Source of the DNA: Whalleya microplaca
Taxonomy: Eukaryota > Ascomycota > Sordariomycetes > Xylariales > Xylariaceae
Direction of reading: 5' to 3'
Assembly: GCA_022497155.1 (NCBI GenBank)
Contig: MU385716.1
Location: 992,001 to 1,056,000, forward strand
Length of the DNA: 64,000 bases
A model generated the notes under the pieces. That model searched no databases. It was given only the letters and a program-made list of their open reading frames with translations, and was not told the origin of the DNA. Each line of letters begins with the position of its first letter. The first letter of the stretch is position 1. Position numbers and translations under genes: made by a program. Below are positions 1 to 10,679 of the stretch, one piece after another.

Positions 1-905
1 GCTTGAGATAGAATGTATATCTCACTACTTCTGCAGCAAGAGTGAAATGGCCAACGCTTTCTACTAAAACAGGAGTACGCTTCTAGTGACCAATGTTCAT
101 GATCTCATTAATGAACACATTAGGTACAGAGCCCCAGGCCGTGTGAGCGTGAAATGGCGCAGGCCGAGAGACATACTGTATGTAAGCATTTGAGAATATA
201 AGCAATAAGGTATATATGATGGTTGTCTCTAATATATTGGATTATCTTCTAAGCTACTTCCAGTAACATTACTACGGCTCCCCCAACATCTTGGATGGGC
301 ACAAATGCCTATGAAGTGTTTCGATGTAACACATATATTAAACTAACCGCTGAGGAAAGGGATGTGAGATTAAGGCACGCCACGTGGTTCTTAGCAAGCG
401 AAGCTACGAAGAGCCGAATCATTAAGAGTACATGTATGTCTATTTGGTATCAAATGCCACTTCCAGTATGAGTTGGTATTCCTCAATTCATTGAATCATT
501 AAATCGTTATATCATTCATGACATTAGCTTGAGTGGCGCTGAACTCATCCGCAGAGTTCAGCAGCCTTCTCACTTCATTAGTCTACCAGAGACAGGAATT
601 TCAAAAGTCCAAAAAGTGCTCATTAATTGCATTGCGCGTTAAACCAGGCGTCTATCATGCTTTCCCCGTACTCATACAAATACATGCAATGTTCGTCATA
701 ACTTCATTAGCGTAACCCTTTTTTGTTTGACCGTGACGTGTCTAATATGATACATATGTCCCTGTAGATCCCCTTTGCATTCATCAAGTCATTAATCCAG
801 AAAGTTGGCTCTGAAGAGCCCGCTGTGTGTGCTGGTAATTGCGGGAATTTCATAATCTCATTAGCTTCGAAGGCGACTCTCGCGCCTCTCTGTGATAATG
901 CCCTG
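1..905. other. Intergenic, no supported gene
   Basis: No open frame here has family features. The short frames at 533-715 and 707-943 lack ATG context or conserved motifs; the latter overlaps the last exon of the next gene out of frame. It probably holds the 3' flank of the BUB2-like gene. Confidence 0.5.
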
Positions 906-2430
906 CTACAGAGCGTGCTTAACGATCTCTGCATAGACATCATCGGGTATCATCTTCACTATAGCCAGTGCAGTTCGCTTGATCTGGTCTGCTTGCAGAG
1001 GCGGAAAAGAACGAAGGAGTTTGTTGGGACTATCAACTGTTAGTATCTGGTTCCAAATGACTTGACATCCAAGTTCAGATAAACACCAACCTTAAGGAAC
1101 TAAGTAGTTCGTTTCGCATCATTATAAGCTGGGCGACGATGCAGAGAATATTCAAGTGCGGCCCGTACGCAAAGAGGAAATCCCAGAGTCGTAACACCTC
1201 TGGTAAAGGAGGAGTGCAAGCACAAAGGGTGAGGACGGATGGGAAAGCGTATATCTCAGCTGAAAGACCTTTGGATGTTAAGTAGAAGTTCAACTTAGGA
1301 TCCACAATCGCCAATACTCTGTCAACCAATGCCAAGCCACGATGAACTCCGTCCATTGCGCCTCGGATGTATCCTGGGCATTCCCTGGTGAGCAGCCGAT
1401 GGAAGGCAGAGAACGCCTCAGCTTCACTGCGGGCGGCATATAGGAACGGAGCAGCGAGCACATTCATGCCCTGCACATAGGTCCCTGGCTCCGAGGCATT
1501 GACTTCGGACCCTTCGGTAGTGAGGGTAAGGGCTCGAGCACGATTCTTGGCGGCTGGTGAGGAGCCCGCGGTCAGTGATAGGTCGCTCCGAGAGCTACTG
1601 GCACTGTCGGTAAGGGCAAGAGATGGTAAAGATTGCCTGCTACTTGTTGGGCGGCGTTCTTCTTTCTCGTCATGTAGTTTCCAAGCAATGGCATTGAGGA
1701 GACGAATCAAGCTCGCCTCGCTGACACGACGGCGGAAGAGTGGATCGGTGGTTAAGGTGCGGAATGTGTCGTTGCGTATTTTGGAATAGGCTGGCGAAGC
1801 GCCTCGGTGGATAAGGTTGAGGTAGGCATCGGTTCTGAGGATAGGCGCATCAAGAAAGATGGCCCAGACATATATCCTGCTGGAGGACTGTTTTGTGAAG
1901 TTAGGGTTGAGCACCCGGGCACAATGAGGAGGGAATCTCACCATGCCATCATTGTCGCTCCTGATACCCTGGTCTAGTACCTTGAGGCGCACGCTCTCGA
2001 GCGCGCCAGGCACATCTGTATCGGGTGGGCCGTCTCTAATCAGTCTGTCCAAAGACATGGCATCTGCGGCGGCTGAAGTTTTGCTAAGAGCAGTTCGTCT
2101 GCTGGTCAGGGACATGGAAGGATTGGGATTCAATGCGGGCGGTGCAGTGGCATCGGAATTGGCTCTGTTTCTTTGTGGGGAGCGGTTTAACGAATGATGT
2201 CGCGTAGGCGAGGGACCTCTTTTCTCGAGGTCTCTAAGCCGCTGTTGGGAAATCAATGAAGGTTGGGTCGAACTCCGGGCAACGGAGCCCAGATTATGCG
2301 CCGACTGCAGTTTGCGCAAAGTCCTGTGAGTCTGAGGTGAATGTGGCGCCGGCGGGGGAAGTTGGGTGTTTGCGGTTGCGAAGAAGGGTGATGCGAACGA
2401 CGGGAACGGATCCCGAGTCGGACTCGTCAT
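906..2430 (-). CDS. BUB2: BUB2/Cdc16-like TBC-domain GTPase-activating protein
   Basis: Predicted 469-residue TBC protein resembling budding-yeast Bub2 and fission-yeast Cdc16. In that family it acts with Bfa1/Byr4 as GAP for the Tem1/Spg1 GTPase at the spindle pole and restrains mitotic exit or septation. Three exons on the minus strand: 2430-1942, 1887-1091, 1029-906. The TBC region keeps the arginine finger (IRNDTFRTL, about R206) and the glutamine finger (YVQGMN, about Q302). A low-complexity Ser-rich insert separates the two. The first ~120 residues are Pro/Ser/Arg-rich and probably disordered. The last intron (1030-1090) has a perfect TACTAAC branch site, and the last exon supplies the family's C-terminal tail (SPNKLLRSFPPLQAD). 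The first intron (1888-1941) is 54 nt, in frame and stop-free, so a naive ORF call would keep it. ATG at 2430 is the first in frame. Confidence 0.85.
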
Positions 2431-5340
2431 CTTTGCGAAGCGGCGACGATGGCGACGATGATGATGGTATCGGGATCGGTATCGGGATCGAAGGACTGGA
2501 GGTTATCGTCGACAATGATGTGCGTGGTTCCAAGGAGTATTCCGGCATGCTCCCGGCGATCTGAAGTTGCTGACCCAGTGGTAAGTGCAGGTGGCAGTGG
2601 TAAGTAGTGAGTGAATGGTAGGTTGAAAGAAAAGAGGTTGGCTGGCTGGTTTGGAGGATGTGGACACGGACCCCTCAGTCTCAAATCAACGCGTCTCTTC
2701 CATAGTCGCGTCAACTCAACAACTCAATTGATTAGTCACGATGTTATCAAAAATGTCAAATTGTCTTTCCGGTGATGTATTCTGTACGATATTGAGGGCC
2801 AGCACTTGGAATTATTCATGATTTCCATCCCACTATTTAAGCAGTGAGGATTTCATTCTTAGTAATTACCCAATGTTCCATGAGGATGTGAAGGTGAGGA
2901 GGCTGTAAGTAAGAGGTAGGCCAGGTATATCTCAGTGGCTGGGATTCGCTAGCACTGCGCAGGTGGCCAGCTAGGGCCAATATATGCACAGAATCTGCAG
3001 GTACAATTCCACATTCCGTCATTCTACGCATGCCACCGTTGTATCCATCAACAGATGCGGATGGCACATGTAAAATGCAAAACTATCTCACTCATCAATG
3101 CTTATCATTTAGGAATTTGCCTGTCGACCGAGGTATTTGAATAGGTCATAAGCGACTTCAACAGGCAATAGTAGCGAATGGGCTGAGCTAAATTTTCTTA
3201 TCGAAAATGCAAGTAAAAGGCGTAAGAGTAAGGGAATCAGGCCCTTAATTTCTAAATATCAAAATAAGCTCGGTCAACCTAGTATTCTACTCAGATATCT
3301 CTCACTTTGTTACTGAGTTTGTATGGGTGGGAAAACTATAAACAGTTTTAACATTGATTCGCAACTGTCAAATATAGGTAGGTAGTTGATAGACTGATGT
3401 TTTTGCTTATAGAAATTTCATAAGAGGCGTAGAAGAGACCCAGTTGCCGTTAAACACAGTAGAGTACGTGCGTATTCTCTCACTCCTGCTCTTTTTAATT
3501 CACAAGTTCTGCGTACGTATGTACGCAGTACTGTATCAAAAGTCTCCGGAGATTTACATGGAGAGATCTAATCGCTAATCTCACCAATCTATGTCTCTCA
3601 TGAACTCATACGTGTACTGCATAGGTGGGTATTCGTGGTGGATCTACTTGTTTTCAAGCCGCAGCCCAACCTTCATGAATATAACCGGAGTCGAAACTCA
3701 GAATACCGAGGCACGTCAATCAATCAACTTGCAAATACACATACATATTATAGATGCATTCATTTATCGTCAACATTTTTACACAAACCTGTTTGGAATC
3801 TGTAGATGGTACTAATACCTATATAGCCCCAAAAGCTCTCAAAACACCTCAAAAGTCACGTATACAGCAAGCATCATTATAACTAGTCACGATTATACAA
3901 TATTAACAAGATGCTTTCTGCATACATCTATCTGATCGAAATTCTCCACGTACCTACTCTACATTGTAGATTTCCATGTCTGTCCGCACCAATTAGGTAG
4001 GTAGTTTAGAGATGTGGACGATGGCATCAACCTTAGCAGATGTCACACCATCGAAGCTTGGACCAATCCATCAAGTTTCAAGCTTCGTCATTGGCCACGT
4101 AGGTCATCTATTTGCCCGATCTGGTCAGTACGTACTTCGACCAACCAACTTGTCATTTTCTAGGTCTTATGTCTCTCAAAAGCCTGCCACATGATGCTCC
4201 ATGGTTAAAGTATTAGCCAATGACATTGTATATTTCAAGACTCAGTGTACATATGTCTTTCATATTTGCAGGATCGATTCAGCGAAAGTTTCCGAGACGC
4301 CCGTTTCTTGAGAAGTTTTACGCAGTGCTATGAACGAGGACTTCGGCGTTCCACCCCAATAGTCCACATCGCCGCGCAATAAAATATCTGCCGCTCCTGT
4401 CCAGGTTATATCCGATATAGGCTACGTACAATATTGCACGTATTGAGGTGTCATAGTTAAGAACGCCGGACAGTCAAACGGCCCGCTAGACTTTGAATGG
4501 CATAGAATCAATTGCGCCATCGCGACTTTGCCAGGATCTGACCGGGCCGCTCCACCATCCGCCGGGAGCTATTACACCTCTTGCTGATCATCGAGGGCAG
4601 ATACGCCCCACGGAAAGATCAGGCTTATTATATCACCAGATCGCCTGTAAATAAAATATGTAGCTGGGATCTCTTTTCGTGTGTACCTGGAATCCGTCTG
4701 TACCTATGCCTTTCTTGGGGTTCTACCTATGGCATCATTCTTCAATGAAACCCTCCTAGCTATTAACCTTTTCGATCTAACGCCAACTCATTGACACCAA
4801 CTCCTCCTGCACAAGACGGCGATTATATACCAGATCTTACTGAACGCCAAGTCGTAGACTAGCTTGAAACTGAGTCTAGCAGCTTGGTTATCACCGCAGA
4901 AGAACGAAGTCTTGTAGAGAGTCTGCGTTGCGCTGACTGAGGCTCTGTCACTTGGTATTGCTCTTCAGATATCATCTGATAGTACCTTACACACCCGGGA
5001 TTACTTTAGTCCCCGGTCGGCTATCCAGGACTATTCACATTCCTCCGGGTCGGCATTTCCATCTTACTCGCCGCGAAGAATAAATTCCCATATCAACTCA
5101 GCCTCATCATCATTTCCTTCATTTTATTTCTAATGGGGACTAGTATCTCTGCCTAGCGACCACTGAAGCTAAGCTTCTTTGGCCCACGGTGCGGCTGCAT
5201 CGTGTCTGAGGATTCAACACCCATATTGCCTGTACACTCCCCTGATCAAGGTGTACATCTCTACCCCTTGGCGATTCAAGCAGGGGTTATTTATCATTAT
5301 CACACTTGATTCTCAACATACTCAAACAATCACCATCACT
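2431..5340. other. Intergenic between two divergent genes
   Basis: About 2.9 kb between the BUB2-like start and the sulfate permease start, so it should hold both promoters. It contains an imperfect GAT/ATCGGG repeat near 2450-2500 and several TAGGTA-type motifs (for example 3375 and 3994). The CYS3-type decamer at 4729 is listed separately. Small frames such as 3591-3815 have no support. Confidence 0.6.
4729..4738. promoter_or_regulatory. Candidate CYS3-type sulfur-control site
   Basis: ATGGCATCAT fits ATGRYRYCAT, the site described for the Neurospora bZIP sulfur regulator CYS3, at all ten positions. It lies about 600 bp upstream of the sulfate permease ATG; sulfate permease genes are classic CYS3 targets. 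That it is bound in this organism is inference. Confidence 0.45.
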
Positions 5341-7990
5341 ATGCCTACCAGGAGGCAAATCGGCCAGAACTTGGCCAAGATCTTGGGCATCAAACTTGAG
5401 GATCCTGAAGTAGACAACGTGACTAGGGGAGAGTCCGTCTTTTCAACACAGACTACAGACAGCTTTATTGAAGAGCAGCCTACAAGCGCGGAATGGCTCA
5501 CTGATATTATACCATCAGGACGAGATATTGCTCAATATTTCAAGTCACTGTTCCCTTTTCTGTCTTGGATAGGCTTTTACAACTTACAATGGTTCCTCGG
5601 AGATCTCGTCGCAGGTAATCTCCCTAGGTTAGATTCTTATTGATTCGTTGCTAACTCGATCCAAGGCATTACCATCGGCGCTGTTGTTGTTCCTCAGGGC
5701 ATGGCTTACGCTAAACTGGCTAACCTTCCAGTGCAGTTTGGTCTGTATTCTTCGTTCATGGGTGTCGTTATCTATTGGTTTTTCGCAACTTCTAAAGACA
5801 TAACTATCGGGGTGAGTTGATGAAGATGGTGTCGTCAAGCTGGATCGCATACTAACTCATTGAAGCCCGTTGCTGTTGTGTCAACTGTTACTGGTACTGT
5901 GGTTACCAATACCATTGCGAAACATCCGGAATACGCAGACACCCCTTGGGTGATATCAAGTGCCCTTGCTATTATCAGCGGTGCAATTGTGTTGTTTATT
6001 GGCCTGATCCGTTGTGGATGGATTGTTGAATTGATACCCTTGGTATCCCTTGCGGCTTTCATGACTGGATCCGCCATCAACATCGCGGCTGGACAAGTCC
6101 CTACCATGATGGGCATCACTGGCTTCTCAACAAGAGATTCGACATATCTAGTGATGATAAATACCCTGAAGAACCTTGGGAAAACGGATCTCAACGCAAC
6201 TATGGGCCTGACTGCGCTTACTATGCTATATCTTATCCGCTTTTCATGTGGTCTGGCAGCCAAAAAACTACCGAATCATCAGAAACTGTTCTTTTTTCTA
6301 TCGACTCTCAGGGCAGTCTTCGTTATTCTGTTGTATACCATGATCAGCTGGTTGGTTAATATGAACCATCGAGAGGACCCAAAATTCGCGATCCTTGGGG
6401 AAGTTCCTCGAGGTAATTTGATAAATCCATCACCGACCTCTAGCAAATTCCTGACTTTCAATAGGCTTCCAGCACGCTGCTGTTCCAACTATCAATTCGG
6501 CTATAATCAGTTCATTTATTGGCGAATTGCCGGCAACGGTCATCGTCCTACTTATTGAGCATATTGCCATTTCGAAGTCTTTCGGGCGTGTCAATAATTA
6601 CACGATCAATCCTTCGCAAGAAATGGTTGCTATTGGTGTAACCAACGTCCTTGCCCCCTTTCTTGGAGGGTATCCGTCGACGGGCTCTTTCAGTCGTACC
6701 GCAATTAAATCTAAAGCGGGTGTTCGAACCCCTTTTGCTGGTGTTATTACAGCCATCGTGGTACTCTTAGCCATATATGCGTTAACGGCGGTTTTCTTCT
6801 ATATTCCGTCAGCATCTCTTGCTGCGGTCATCATCCACGCCGTTGGAGACCTCATCACGGCACCAAATACTCTGTATAAGTTTTGGCGGGTTTCGCCGCT
6901 TGAAGTACTCATTTTCTTCGTTGGCGTGTTTGTCACCATTTTCACGACTATCGAGGATGGCATCTACGCGACAATCTGCATCTCGTTCGCAATTTTCATT
7001 TTTAGAGTGTTGAAATCCCACGGCAGATTCTTGGGCAGGGTCAAGGTCCACTCAGTGCTTGGCGACCATGTAATTGGCAACGACAACCATGTCGTGGGCG
7101 AGTATGGGACCTTCAACGCCTCTGATACGACGCTGTCGCCGCCTACACGTAACGTGTTCCTCCCTATCGACCACGGAGACGGCTCCAACCCCGAAGTTGA
7201 GGTCGCCAGCCCGTATCCCGGCATCTTCATATACAGGTTCTCCGAGAGTTTCAACTATCCCAGTGCCAGTCATACACTTGATTACCTAACGGGTCACATC
7301 TTCGCGAACACTCGTCGCACTCAACTTAATACATATGCACGTACCGGCGATCGGCCATGGAACGACCCAGGACCGAAAAAGGGGCAGCAGGAAAGCGACG
7401 ACCTGCCGACGCTGAAGGCCATAATCCTAGATTTCAGCTCCGTCAATAACGTTGATGTAACCTCGGTGCAGCAGCTTATCGACGTCCGCAATCAGATGGA
7501 TAGATACACGTCGCCGGATGTGGTGGACTGGCACTTCGCGTGCATCAACAACCGATGGACGAAGCGCGCCCTCGTCTCCGCCGGCTTCGGCTATCCGGCC
7601 GAGCGCCCCGACGGCATGCACTCGCGCTGGAAGTCCATCTTCAGCGTCGCCGAGATCGGGGGCTCCGAATCGGCAGCTGCAGCAGCCGAGCAAGAGGCCA
7701 ACGAGAAAGAAAAAGAGATGTCCCTACGGCCCACGCCGAGCAAGCCGGATCCGGTGGATCAACAATTCCACGATTTGGTAGAGCCGAGCACAGCCTCGAG
7801 CACCTCGAACTCGGCCGCGAAGAACAAGGCGCCCGATGCTGCCGGAAATGCGGAGGCCCGAAAAGTTGTTGTGCATGGGCTCAACCGCCCGCTATTCCAC
7901 GTGGACCTGACAGGTGCGCTACAGAGCGCCATAGCGAACGTGCAGGCGAGAGACGATACCGAGTTGCATAGTAGACAAGCCACAGTTTGA
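5341..7990 (+). CDS. SulP-family sulfate permease with STAS domain
   Basis: Predicted 830-residue plasma-membrane sulfate transporter of the SLC26/SulP family (yeast Sul1/Sul2, Neurospora CYS-14 type). Four exons: 5341-5614, 5666-5811, 5866-6412, 6465-7990; introns 5615-5665, 5812-5865 and 6413-6464 use GT-AG signals. After a cytosolic N terminus the SulP core begins (WFLGDLVAG, then VVVPQGMAYAKLANLP) and runs through many hydrophobic segments, including the conserved GGYPSTGSFSRTAIKSKAG stretch. The C-terminal half carries a STAS domain (LKAIILDFSSVNNVDVTSVQ), followed by an Ala/Glu/Lys-rich linker. The start is the only in-frame ATG before the core; the frame opens earlier, at 5179, only with non-ATG codons. 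Length matches fungal family members. A CYS3-type site lies upstream. Confident at family level; substrate is by homology. Confidence 0.92.
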
Positions 7991-9299
7991 AAGGCGCACG
8001 ATCCTGGGGTCGGGCTATGTATAATGGGGGCGAGTTAAGTTTTAGAATGGGCGGTTGGTTGGAACCCGGGCATTTGCATATCGGCGAACAATATTTATAG
8101 AAGGGAAAGAGGAAAAGTTGGCTTTTTTGTTCGTGTCAGCTTATGTTTGTGCTGACTTGCATCTGGGTTGGAATTTGCATATTTTGTTCACATTTTAAAG
8201 TCGGCTGACGATGAGATGTTAGAATGCATATGCATATAGACTTGGGGTTGTTGCTGCAACCTCTCATCCTCGCGGAATCCGCGGGTGAAACAGCATACTT
8301 ATGAAACAAGAAAACGGCCACGTTTTCTATAGCTGAGATCTTTTTTTATACCTTTGCATTCTCATTAGAATTCTTTACCTATTTGGTCACCCTTGTAATG
8401 CAGGTAAGGCTGCACGTGGTCATGTCAGGGGGTGCTCTGCAGCGGCATTGCCTCACCGTTATCACTGTTGCTGAGCAACTGAAACGATAACGTCGCCTGG
8501 CGCAATCGATTAAAACCCGTATTCGTCTATATGACTTCATATCTCGACTCGCATATACCCCCAAAGATGTAGTACGACAGTACCGAGGGACTGGATAAAT
8601 GTGGACCCGGCGTCAGCTGAATATAAACTTCGACACGTCAGCGAGGTTACTGCAGCTATTCTGTCATATTGAGTGTCAAGTTGTAGTGCTTCTGTTGGTA
8701 TGATTGTCCTATTTCTAATTGTAGTATCGTGGTCAGCCAAGATGAATTGAAACAAGGCAAGGCAAGGCGAGTTGGGTCTGCACAAATGCGCCTTTCAGTC
8801 ATCTTAGGTAGGTTGGATGTTGGCCACCGATGGGCTACGTTTCATGAATAAGGTAGGCACACTACTAAGGAGAGGGGGCGAGCAATTGAGTGCCCTACTT
8901 AGATTTATCACAGCAGCCACAAGGCCGGTCACAGGCAGAAGATGAAAGTGAAGAGGGGAATAACCAATAAACCCAAAATTTGTCATTGCTGAAACTGTTT
9001 TATCTAGAGTTTGCCAATCTACATTGTAGTATAAGATAGTTGAAGAAATGAATAGATGAAAAATTGGAAGCTGTCAAAGCTCACTGTAAGAATGAGAGAC
9101 CGAAAGGGGGTAGTGGGAAAGGAGGGACTAGAAAGGAATACATGACGATCTCGCACGCGAGAATCGGCATCTTAAGCCATGAACAAGATGTCAGGCCTTG
9201 TGTAGCAAACGAGAAGCCGGCTCGTTCTTGGGTCACTCATCGTCGTCATCCCTGATCCAGAGTCCGTTCATCTCTGAATATGTACCAACGGATTATGGC
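7991..9299. other. Intergenic between convergent genes
   Basis: About 1.3 kb between the 3' ends of the sulfate permease (+) and the SWIM protein (-). Small frames (8136-8321, 8537-8785 and others) show no motifs. I see no mobile element or RNA gene. Confidence 0.5.
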
Positions 9300-10679
9300 T
9301 TACTTCCTGCGCTTCGCCCCGCGATCCTGCCCTTGCACTGCCCGTTTCGAGCCCGTGGGGAGGCTGGTGCCGGCACTTCTTGAGCTGCGTATGCGCGTGA
9401 TTAAAGAGCGCAACCTCTCAAGGTAGGATAAGGGGACTCCGTGACGCGAAATCTTGTCCTCGATGTCACCGAGCTCGGGCGCCCATGGATGGAGGACCTC
9501 GGGTATAATCGTATCTAATACCTCGAGGACAAAGTTGCGATCCTGGTCACCTATGAGTCGGTAGTATAGGTTTCGCTGTGTTTTCGGGAGCTCTCCAGGG
9601 CCGATGTCTCGGTTCCATTTGGTAATCTCTCCTAGTACGTGGACAAGGGCACGTGCAGCTGCGCGTAGCTCCCACATCTCGAGCGAATAGTCCGTATTCT
9701 GTATTGTAGAGCGGATCTGTTGCGTAATTAAGGTGAGGTGCATGGAGCACCATTCGACGTCCTTCGGCATAGTGATGGTTTGCTGGGATGGATCACTCGC
9801 GTACTGGTCTAAGCCCGCCAAAGCAGAATCGGCCCGGTGCTGAAGGCTGCGAAATCGGTTGTTGACAAGTTCATCGGCTCGCATGGAGGAGAGGAAGTAT
9901 TGAAAGAACTCGTCATTGCGGAGTAGCATGCGGAAAACAGTTTGCTCCAGATCCCCCTTTTTGATGACTCGTCTACCCTTTCTCGGATTATTGAATAGAT
10001 CTGGGCGGTACTCGTCTATAGGAACTTCGTTTAGAGAAGCGAGGATCTCCCGTGTCTCCTGAACACGTCGTGGATTCGGATCACCTGACTGACCAACGGC
10101 ATCACAGCGGAGGCTATCAGCTAGAACATCGAGGTGGAAGCTGGATATCTTGTAGTAAGGATTCCCCAGCTCTACCGAATAGCCGTGTTGGGTCAATATA
10201 AGAGGACTCCTTTGACCAACCAACACCTGGTTTGATATCTGGTCGAATAGCCAGAGAATATGACGACAAGGTGACTCGCCCCGCTCGGCGCACTCGCAGG
10301 AACAATTAGGGACATCGTAGTCTGTGTTCTCCGTTCCAGTTCTTATAGTATATTCAACCGACTCAGCGATCTCGAAGATGAACTGCTGGTCTCTGGATTG
10401 GCAGCGCAGCAGTATAAATTTCGATGGGGTCTCTATAGCTTTAGCGACTGTCCTGGAAACATTTTGTCGTGTCCTTTCATCGAGGTAATCCAATGAGTAC
10501 TTGTTTCTTGACGGTAGGGTGATGGCACTACTGTCTTCGATATCGAACCCCGAGTCACTACTCTCTGAGTCAGAGCTGGACTCTTCTTCCGCCTCTCTTT
10601 GTCTCCGACTCTGAAGACGTGTTGTGGGAGGCATACTTCCGAGTGAAAGCTTGCTGAGTGGCTCTGTCGGGGAGGACAT
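9300..10679 (-). CDS. SWIM-type zinc-finger protein, function unknown
   Basis: Predicted 459-residue, single-exon protein. The first ATG in the frame is at 10679; the frame extends to 10697 only through a TTG. After an acidic, Ser-rich N terminus (about residues 30-52) comes CSCEC...CRH, giving C126, C128, C138 and H140, the CxC...CxH pattern of SWIM zinc fingers, which bind DNA or protein partners. The middle and C-terminal parts look helical and match no domain I recognise. The tail is basic (GAKRRK) and could be a nuclear localisation signal. SWIM proteins of this layout occur widely in filamentous ascomycetes without an assigned role. A nuclear location is inferred from the finger and basic tail only. 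Confidence 0.7.
   Translation of the reverse strand: MSSPTEPLSKLSLGSMPPTTRLQSRRQREAEEESSSDSESSDSGFDIEDSSAITLPSRNKYSLDYLDERTRQNVSRTVAKAIETPSKFILLRCQSRDQQFIFEIAESVEYTIRTGTENTDYDVPNCSCECAERGESPCRHILWLFDQISNQVLVGQRSPLILTQHGYSVELGNPYYKISSFHLDVLADSLRCDAVGQSGDPNPRRVQETREILASLNEVPIDEYRPDLFNNPRKGRRVIKKGDLEQTVFRMLLRNDEFFQYFLSSMRADELVNNRFRSLQHRADSALAGLDQYASDPSQQTITMPKDVEWCSMHLTLITQQIRSTIQNTDYSLEMWELRAAARALVHVLGEITKWNRDIGPGELPKTQRNLYYRLIGDQDRNFVLEVLDTIIPEVLHPWAPELGDIEDKISRHGVPLSYLERLRSLITRIRSSRSAGTSLPTGSKRAVQGQDRGAKRRK

Noticed and set aside
5179..5340. N-terminal extension of the sulfate permease
   Set aside because: Only non-ATG starts are available; the first ATG is at 5341, and the extension has no family similarity.
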